Below are positions 55,334 through 61,698 of a stretch of DNA of 64,000 bases, one piece after another (position 1 is the stretch's first letter; the number at the start of each line of letters is the position of its first letter). The stretch lies in assembly GCA_963699835.1 (NCBI GenBank), contig CAVOVJ010000009.1, forward strand, positions 186,001 to 250,000, given 5' to 3'. A program made the translations under genes and the position numbers. The notes beneath the pieces were generated by a model that searched no databases, was not told the origin of the DNA, and saw only the letters and a list, made by a program, of their open reading frames with translations. The stretch is from BM003 sp963699835 (GTDB taxonomy: Bacteria > Pseudomonadota > Gammaproteobacteria > Steroidobacterales > BM003).

Positions 55334-55353
55334 ACATCGTTTAGACAGTCTAA
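55330..55353 (+). promoter_or_regulatory. CarH-like operator upstream of the MerR gene
   Basis: Two TTAGACA direct repeats start exactly 11 bp apart (55330 and 55341), and the second is half of a perfect palindrome TTAGAC-A-GTCTAA (55341-55353). The TnnACA core at an 11-bp period is the pattern reported for CarH operators. It overlaps the esterase stop codon and lies ~50 bp before the MerR start. Confidence 0.6.
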
Positions 55354-55401
55354 TCCCGGCCGTGCACATGTGCCGGGTAGTTTCAGGGGGAAAAGCGGTT
55401 G

Positions 55402-56400
55402 GTGGATAAAAAACCGGGTGATCACAGCCGCTACCGGATCGGTACGGTGGCAAAACTGACAGGGCTTTCGACCCACACGATACGCATTTGGGAGAGGCGT
55501 TATGCCGCTGTCGTAGCGCAGCGCGACGAGCGAGGCCGGCGCCATTACGGCAGCGACGACGTTGAGCGGCTGACGTTGCTGAAAGCCGTGACGGAGCGTG
55601 GTCGCCCGATCCGGCTGATTGCCAATCTCGATGCGGCCGAGCTTGTCAATCAGCTGGAACTGCTCGATGGCCATGCCCGGGTGCGGCAGAACCTCGCCGC
55701 GGAAATGCCAATGCGGCCACAGCGGGTCGCCGTGCTTGGCGAATACCTCCCGCAACGTCTCGCGGCAGAGGCCGACCCCGACCTGCAGCTGGTTGTCGCC
55801 GACGCGGACCCGGGCCGGTTTCGGGCAGATGTTAAAGGGCTCAAGCCGGACGCTGTTGTTATCGAGCTGGCCACGCTGGATAGCGCCACTCCGGCGCTGG
55901 TCGACGATCTCAGGAAGTGCGCCGGCGCAACGGCCGCGCTCGTCGTCTATTCGTACGGCAGGCGGGCGGACATCCAGCTCGCGCAAGACAAAGCCACGCT
56001 GCTGCGCTCGCCTGTCAGCGCGGAAGACCTGAAGCGCACCCTGGGGTTGTTCAGGCGCCGCGAGCCGGAGGCTGCGGAGATACCGCCGTGTTCAGCCGCG
56101 GCCGCGCATGCGGCGTTTGCCGAGGTGCCGCAGCGCCGCTTTACCCGCAGGCAGCTGGCAAGGCTCGCGGGTATTTCGCCGGAAATCCAATGTGAATGCC
56201 CGCGCCACCTGGCCGAGCTGGTGCGAAGCCTCAGCGATTTCGAGACCTACAGCCAGCAATGCGAGGACCGCAGTGAGGAAGATGCCGCATTGCACGCCTG
56301 GTTGCATGGCATCGCCGCCCAGGCGCGGGCGCTGATCGAAACGGGTCTGGGACGGGTTGTCGAGGTGGAAGGTCTGGATCAGGTTCTGGGCGACAAATAA
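55402..56400 (+). CDS. MerR family regulator, CarH/LitR-like, without visible B12 motif
   Basis: 332 residues. The N-terminal winged helix (RYRIGTVAKLTGLSTHTIRIWERRY, GRRHYGSDDVERLTLLK) is that of the CarH/LitR/MlrA group. The remaining ~240 residues lack the cobalamin DxHxxG motif and the Trp/Glu/His capping motif of CarH; the region LQLVVADADPGRFRADV is Rossmann-like at best. So it is probably not a B12 photoreceptor. GTG at 55402 (AGGGGG 10 bases upstream); TTG 3 bp earlier is possible. Similar repeats flank its gene on both sides. Confidence 0.83.
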   Translation: MDKKPGDHSRYRIGTVAKLTGLSTHTIRIWERRYAAVVAQRDERGRRHYGSDDVERLTLLKAVTERGRPIRLIANLDAAELVNQLELLDGHARVRQNLAAEMPMRPQRVAVLGEYLPQRLAAEADPDLQLVVADADPGRFRADVKGLKPDAVVIELATLDSATPALVDDLRKCAGATAALVVYSYGRRADIQLAQDKATLLRSPVSAEDLKRTLGLFRRREPEAAEIPPCSAAAAHAAFAEVPQRRFTRRQLARLAGISPEIQCECPRHLAELVRSLSDFETYSQQCEDRSEEDAALHAWLHGIAAQARALIETGLGRVVEVEGLDQVLGDK

Positions 56401-56434
56401 TTGTCTATATTAAAAGATAGACAAGGTATTGACA
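56401..56434 (+). promoter_or_regulatory. CarH-like operator overlapping the sigma-factor promoter
   Basis: A perfect 8-bp inverted repeat TTGTCTAT-N8-ATAGACAA (56401-56424) begins right after the MerR stop. Its TAGACA (56418-56423) and the -35 box TTGACA (56429-56434) are TnnACA units exactly 11 bp apart. The same unit and period occur upstream of the MerR gene. Confidence 0.65.
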
Positions 56435-56456
56435 AAATAAGTCGTTTTGCTATTCT
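56429..56456 (+). promoter_or_regulatory. Sigma70-type promoter of the sigma-factor gene
   Basis: TTGACA at 56429-56434, 16-base spacer, TATTCT at 56451-56456. A consensus -35 and 4/6 -10. The leader to the ATG at 56633 would be about 170 bases and can fold small GC hairpins. Confidence 0.65.
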
Positions 56457-56632
56457 TGGTGCCGCAAGGAGCCAAGCGCGCATGGATGCGCACTTCCCCA
56501 ACCCCTGCGCAGACCGGGTCACCGTCGAGACAATTTGCGGAGGCCCGCTTCGAGCGGTCCGTTTCAGAGGTTCGCAGCGGCCCCCTCTCCAGGTAACGCT
56601 CAGGGATATTCACCCGGCAAGGACGTTCTCTG

Positions 56633-58012
56633 ATGAGCGAAATCGGTAGCCCGGATACCCCGGCACGAAAGCTGAAAGTTCGGCGCGGCAAAGCCTCGCG
56701 GGTTAGTACCGTCGAGGGCGACGGCACGCTCAGCCTTTACTTTGCCGAAATGGCTCAGATCGCATTGCTGGATCGGGCCGAGGAGACCGAGATTGCAAAA
56801 CGAATCGAGTCTGCGCGCAACCGGATGCAGCGCTGGCTGGCGGCCTGGAGTGAGGCAGCGACGATTGTTGTCGGCGAGTACGCCGCAGTAGATGGCAGCG
56901 ACCTGACCTTATCCGATGTGGTGTCGAGTGTCGCCGGTCAGACCCGCGGCGCGGACCTGACAAAGGAGCCGAGCAAGATATCGCAGGTCGAAGTGGCAAT
57001 GGAGCAACTGGGCAGGGCCATTGCTGCCGCGCCCGCTTTGCCGGCGGACGCCGGTCGGCCGGCACGGCTGCTCATGGGCCTCGTCCTGGCGCCAAGAATG
57101 TTGTTTCTTCTAGCGGACCGGTTACATGAACGCAGCCGTGGCGCGAACGACACGTCCCTGGCCTCGCCGGCATTGCCTGTTTCGGGCAGCCGCGACGGTG
57201 GCAGGGCACAGCGCCGTCTGCAGCGGATCGACAAAGCGGTCCGGCTTGCCCGGCGTGACCTGAGCGCGGCGATGAATGCCATGGTTGAGGCTAACCTCAG
57301 GCTGGTTGTTGCGATAGCGAAACGTCATGTGCACAAAGGCATGACCCTGACCGACCTGATCCAGGAAGGTAACCTCGGCCTGATGAAGGCGGTCGAGCGC
57401 TTCGACTACCGGCTGGGTTACAAATTTTCGACCTACGCTACCTGGTGGATACGCCAGGCCGTGACCCGGGGTCTTGCCAACAAAGGCAAGGTCGTCCGCG
57501 TGCCGGTGCACGTCCAGGAGCAGCGCGCGCGGTTAAACCGTTACTACGTCGAAATGCTGCGCGAGCACGGCCGTCCGCCAACGCTGGCCGCCGTCGCCAA
57601 CCGGGCAGGCGTAGCGGTCGAGCGGGTACGCGAAATCATGCAACACCAGGATGCCGTTTCGGTCGATGCACCCTGGGATGTGAATGAGGACCTTACGCTG
57701 CTCGATACGCTCGATGACGAGGCGGCACCAATGCCGGACGAGGTGGCCGACCGCGAGACGGTCGAGCGGATCGTAAGAGATGTTCTGGCGGGTCTCCCGG
57801 ACCGGGAAGAAGCGCTGCTGAAAATGCGGTTCGGTATCGATTCGGCCGACGAATACACGCTGGAGCGTATTGGCAGTCAACTCGGTCTGAGCCGGGAACG
57901 GGTTCGTCAATTACAGGCAATCGCGGTTAAATCGCTGCGAAAATCCGACAATCTCGCCGATCTTGCGCGCATATTCGAGAAAGTGCGTGGGCCGGAAATT
58001 GCCGGAGACTAG
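56633..58012 (+). CDS. RpoD-family alternative (group 2) sigma factor
   Basis: 459 residues. Region 1.2 (TLSLYFAEMAQIALLDRAEE), a ~120-residue spacer, regions 2.1-2.4 (NLRLVVAIAKRHVHKGMTLTDLIQEGNLGLMKAVERFDY..YKFSTYATWWIRQAVTRGL), region 3 and a region 4 HTH (YTLERIGSQLGLSRERVRQLQ) are all clear. It is shorter than RpoD and lacks a 1.1 domain, so it resembles RpoS/SigB-like group-2 factors. AAGGA lies 10 bases upstream of the ATG. It is expressed from a promoter overlapped by the MerR-type repeats. Confidence 0.9.
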   Translation: MSEIGSPDTPARKLKVRRGKASRVSTVEGDGTLSLYFAEMAQIALLDRAEETEIAKRIESARNRMQRWLAAWSEAATIVVGEYAAVDGSDLTLSDVVSSVAGQTRGADLTKEPSKISQVEVAMEQLGRAIAAAPALPADAGRPARLLMGLVLAPRMLFLLADRLHERSRGANDTSLASPALPVSGSRDGGRAQRRLQRIDKAVRLARRDLSAAMNAMVEANLRLVVAIAKRHVHKGMTLTDLIQEGNLGLMKAVERFDYRLGYKFSTYATWWIRQAVTRGLANKGKVVRVPVHVQEQRARLNRYYVEMLREHGRPPTLAAVANRAGVAVERVREIMQHQDAVSVDAPWDVNEDLTLLDTLDDEAAPMPDEVADRETVERIVRDVLAGLPDREEALLKMRFGIDSADEYTLERIGSQLGLSRERVRQLQAIAVKSLRKSDNLADLARIFEKVRGPEIAGD

Positions 58013-58053
58013 GATCTTGCGGCCAGACCTCCCGACCTCGCGAGCAGCTCGCA

Positions 58054-58097
58054 TGTGACGTGGGTCACTGATTCTCCCCACCGTTAAATTCCATAAT
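58054..58097 (+). promoter_or_regulatory. CRP-like site and -10 box before the kinase gene
   Basis: TGTGA-N6-TCACT (58054-58069) differs from the CRP consensus by one base. A CATAAT -10 follows at 58092-58097. The site centre would be about 42 bases before the likely start of transcription, the class II position. Confidence 0.5.
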
Positions 58098-58146
58098 CTG
58101 CTCAATGGTTTGCGTGGCCCCGGGGGTCACCGCAGAGGGTGGATGG

Positions 58147-59373
58147 GTGAGTACGAAGGTCCTGGCAATCGAAGAGGACGAGAAGCTGCGGCAATGGCTG
58201 GGGCATCATGTCAGCGCGTTGTGGCCACGCTCGGAAATCGAATTTCAGAGCTGGGGCCAGATCGAATCGCGCCTGTCCGAGCTGGCCATGGGCCGTTACC
58301 ACGTTGTCATGCTCGGGCTGGATGCCGGGCAGCCCGCCGCGCTGAATGTCGTACCGGCATTTTTGCGTAAGCGCGCATGCCCGCCGGTGTTGATTCTGGC
58401 CGATGGCGGAGATGAGCTGGTCGCGGTCAAGGCCATGAAAATGGGTGCCAGCGACTATCTTCCGAAGCGCCTTCTCAGTGGAGACATGCTGGTAGACGCG
58501 CTGCGCGGCGCCGTCGCCGAGCGCGAGCGGAGTATCGACGAGAGACGCTGGCAGGGCAGGCCGGTGCCGGAGATTCCCGGCTACGTGATCATCCGGCCGA
58601 TTAACCGTACCCGCTACTCATCGGTTTATCTCGCTCTCTCCGAGTCGCGCGAGGAGCAGGTTGCGCTGAAGGTCCTCGATCGCCGTGGTCACGATGTCGA
58701 TGACGAGGCGCTGGAGCGTTTCCGTAGCGAGTACGAGATCGGTTGCAGCGTTGAGAGTCCACAGGTGGCCGCGGTCTACGAATTCGGCGTGCAGGACGAT
58801 CTCGCGTTTATTGCGCTCGAGTACTTCGCCGGTGGCGACCTGAAAAACCGGATGGAGCAGCCGATGCTGCCGCGCCATTGCGTGCGCATGCTGCGCCAGA
58901 TTGCGGAGGCACTGGAGGCGATCCACGAGGTTGGAATCATTCATGGCGATCTCAAGCCCGGCAACATCATGATGCGTGCCGATGGTTCGATCGCGTTGAT
59001 CGATTTCGGTCTTGCCCGCCAATCGGGCGGGACGGCTGCAAACGAACAGAAGGTGGAGGGCACTCCGTTGTATCTGAGTCCGGAACGCGCCGACGGGATG
59101 GAAGCAGACGAGCGCGGTGACCTCTATGCGCTCGGCGCGATCTTCTACCAGATGCTGACCGGTGAACCGCCGTTTAGCGGCGCAAGCGCGATAGAGGTGA
59201 TCAGCGCGCACCGCAGCCAACCGATACCGCGTCTGGCGCATCCGCTCGACCGTTACCATTTTGTTCTGGACGGCCTGCTGGAAAAGCACCCGGAGCACCG
59301 AATCGGGAGTGCCGCGGAACTGCTGGTGGCCCTGGACGATTTCGACGCTTACGCGGTGGCCGAGGCGGGTTGA
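58147..59373 (+). CDS. Pseudo-receiver domain fused to Ser/Thr protein kinase
   Basis: 408 residues. Residues 1-125 fold like a response-regulator receiver (VLAIEEDEKL acidic pair, Lys107 in DYLPKR), but the phospho-acceptor position in VVMLGLDAG is Gly57. Residues ~145-400 form a Hanks-type kinase: Lys175 in VALKVL, HGDLKPGNIM (266-274), DFG (286-288) and GTPLYLSPE. The glycine-rich loop is degenerate (INRTRYSSV). The GTG at 58147 has GAGGG 7 bases upstream; an ATG at 58105 has none. The C-terminus overlaps the convergent EamA gene by 25 bp. Confidence 0.86.
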   Translation: MSTKVLAIEEDEKLRQWLGHHVSALWPRSEIEFQSWGQIESRLSELAMGRYHVVMLGLDAGQPAALNVVPAFLRKRACPPVLILADGGDELVAVKAMKMGASDYLPKRLLSGDMLVDALRGAVAERERSIDERRWQGRPVPEIPGYVIIRPINRTRYSSVYLALSESREEQVALKVLDRRGHDVDDEALERFRSEYEIGCSVESPQVAAVYEFGVQDDLAFIALEYFAGGDLKNRMEQPMLPRHCVRMLRQIAEALEAIHEVGIIHGDLKPGNIMMRADGSIALIDFGLARQSGGTAANEQKVEGTPLYLSPERADGMEADERGDLYALGAIFYQMLTGEPPFSGASAIEVISAHRSQPIPRLAHPLDRYHFVLDGLLEKHPEHRIGSAAELLVALDDFDAYAVAEAG

Positions 59374-60257
59374 GACCGGCGCCTGGCGCCACTGACGATA
59401 ATCACGTTGCCGACCAGAACGAGCACGACTCCTGCCGCGGCGGCAAGCGTCCAGACGTAGCCTTCCAGCCAGGTCGATACCGCCAGCGCAACCAGAGGGA
59501 TAACAACGGATGTGTAGGCGGCTGGCGCCGGTCCTATGCGTCTGATCAGTTCGAGATAGGCAACGAAAGCCGCTGCGCTGCCGAAGACCGCCAGGTACAG
59601 CAGAGAAAAGAGATAGTCGGGAGACGGCATCGAATTCGAAGCGGGCTCCACGCAGCAGTGCCATGACCGCCAGGCATGCCGTGCCGTAGCTCATGCCCCA
59701 AACCGTAATGCTGACGATGGGCAGGCCCGAGCTGGTATTGCGGATTGCGGCCATGTTGCCGAGCGAGGCGGCGTAGGTGCCGGCCAGTACGATCAGTGTG
59801 CCGCGAAGAACCGTGGCGCTGGTACTCAGCTGGCGTATTTCCGGCAAGAAAATCAGGCCGATGCCAGCCAGTCCCAGCACTGCTGCCAGTGCGGTGCCGA
59901 GCACGCAGTCGCACGCCGAAAAACCAGTGTTCGTTGAACATGTTCATAAAGGTCAGCGTCGTGAAAAGCACGGCGACGAGACCCGAACTGATGTACTGGG
60001 TGCCGTAATAGATCAGCGCGTAGTTGACGCCGAACATCGTCAGCCCCTGCAACCACGCGAAGAAGTGATCGCGCGCGCGACAGCCTGAGATTTGTCCGGC
60101 GAATTTTTGCGAAGACCAGCAGGCACAGCGTCGCGAGGCCAAAGCGATAGACCAGCGATACCTCCGGTGTCACGACACCGAGCTGGAGTGTTATCGCATA
60201 CCAGGTGGTTCCCCAGATCAGCACGCAGGCAAGATAAAGCAGGATTGTGGTCATCAA
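59349..60257 (-). pseudogene. EamA/DMT family exporter, frameshifted three times
   Basis: A 10-TM drug/metabolite transporter read in four segments: ILLYLACVLIWGTTWYAIT to ~60110; FAWLQGLTMFGVNYALIYYG and SGLVAVLFTTLTFMNMFNEH to ~59915; LGTALAAVLGLAGIGLIFLPE and TVWGMSYGTACLAVMALL to ~59640; FSLLYLAVFGSAAAFVAYLE to the stop at 59349. Each shift is one base (a CG dinucleotide run, a surplus C, a missing base). Joined length about 300 residues is normal for EamA. It is either a decayed gene or a stretch of poor sequence. Confidence 0.82.
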
Positions 60258-60311
60258 GGATCGCGCCTGGGTGGTCGGTTGCAGCGGTGACCCCGCAGGG
60301 TCGCAAAGGAA

Positions 60312-61697
60312 TCAGGGCGAAGCGGGCCAGCCGCCGCCGAGCGCCTTGTAGAGCAGCACGATTGCGTTCAGATAATTCTGCAGTGTCGCGGATTGATCCA
60401 GTTCCGCGCTGAAACGCGTGCGTTCGGAATCGAGCACTTCGAGATAGTCGACGACGCCGCCATCGTAGCGGGCCTGCGACAAGCGCGCGGCATTGCGTGC
60501 GGCGGTCACGCGGCGTTGTTGTGCGGCGTATTCGTCTTTCAGTGTTCGGATCGCGACCAGCGCGTCCTCGACTTCGCGAAACGCCTGTTGCACGGTTGCT
60601 TCGTAGTTGTACAGGAGTTGCTCCGTGCGGGCGCGTTCGACCTCGACGTTGGACTTCAGTTTGCCGGAGTTGAAGATCGGCGCAAAAATGTCTGCGCTGA
60701 TATTCCACAGGTCGGCATCGCCGGAATTCAGATCCGAAAGATCGGTGCTCTCGACGCCGAGAAAACCGGTCAGTGTCAGCGACGGAAAGCGCAGTGCTTC
60801 GGCGGCGCCGATCCTCGCGGTCTGCGCGGCCAGCTGTTGCTCCGCAGTCAGCACATCCGGCCGCCGCTGCACGATTTCCGAAGGCAGGCCGGCAGGAATT
60901 TCCGGCGGAAAAACCTGAGCGGTCAGCGCATCACCGCGGACGACGGGCCCGGGGTTACGTCCCGAGCAGGATTCGCAGTGCATTCTCGGTCTGGACGATC
61001 TGACGCTGGAAGGTCGCAACCGCAACTTCGGCGACGGCAACCTCGATTTCCGCCTGGTTGACGTCGAGTCTCCGGCACGGTCCCCTTGTCGAACCGGGCC
61101 TCGACGATCCTGAGGCTCTCGAGCCGGGTGGAGACGGTATTCTCGGAGATCTCGAGTCGCTCATCGAGATCACGTAGCAACAGGTACACGCTGGCGACAT
61201 TGGCCACCAGGCTGATCGTCACGTTGCGGTAGGACTCCTCGGTCGCCAGTAACTCTGCCCGCGCCGATTCGGTGGAGCGGCGCAACCGGCCCCACAGGTC
61301 GACCTCGAATGACAGGTCGCCGCCGAGCAGGAAATCGTTATCGGTGTCGGCGCCGGGAAAAATCTCACGGCTCTGGCGGCCGCGGGCGGCGCGGCCCACA
61401 CCGTTGACGAAAGGAAACTGATCGGCGCGGACGAAACCGAGATTGGCGCGCGCTTCGTTGATCCGTGCCAGCGCAATGCCGAGGTCCTTGTTTTCTGCCA
61501 GCGCGGTATCGATCAGCAGCCTGCAGTTGCTCGTCCTGGAACAGTTCCCACCATGGCAGGTTGGCGATCGTCTCACCCGACGGCACAGGCTCTACATAAG
61601 CGTCGGGCACCGGGATTTGCGGGCGCTCGTAATCCGGTCCCAGGGTGCAGGCGCCGAGAAAGCTCGCACTCGCCAGGACACAAATCAGGCGGCGCAT
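60312..61697 (-). pseudogene. NodT-type RND outer-membrane lipoprotein, frameshifted three times
   Basis: The first segment has lipobox LGACTLGPDYERP (start ATG 61697) and LPWWELFQDEQL. The frame then shifts near 61515 (LLIDTALAENKDLGIALARI, NVASVYLLLRDLD), near 61070 (LDVNQAEIEVAVAEVA, QTENALRILLG) and near 60955 (LPSEIVQRRPDVL, FGRLL-like barrel/tunnel helices to 60312). The last three shifts are each one surplus base. Joined it is a ~460-residue trimeric channel of the OprM/CusC type. It lies 1 bp after the RND permease, so it is the third component of that pump. Confidence 0.83.
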
Positions 61698-61698
61698 C

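Noticed and set aside
54158..55453. 431-codon minus-strand open frame opposite the esterase
   Set aside because: It runs across the esterase and the operator region, lacks any domain and is rich in Arg, His and Gln.
58618..59904. 428-codon minus-strand frame opposite the kinase
   Set aside because: Only its first part (59904 to about 59640) is real, as a middle segment of the frameshifted EamA gene. The rest is antisense to the kinase.
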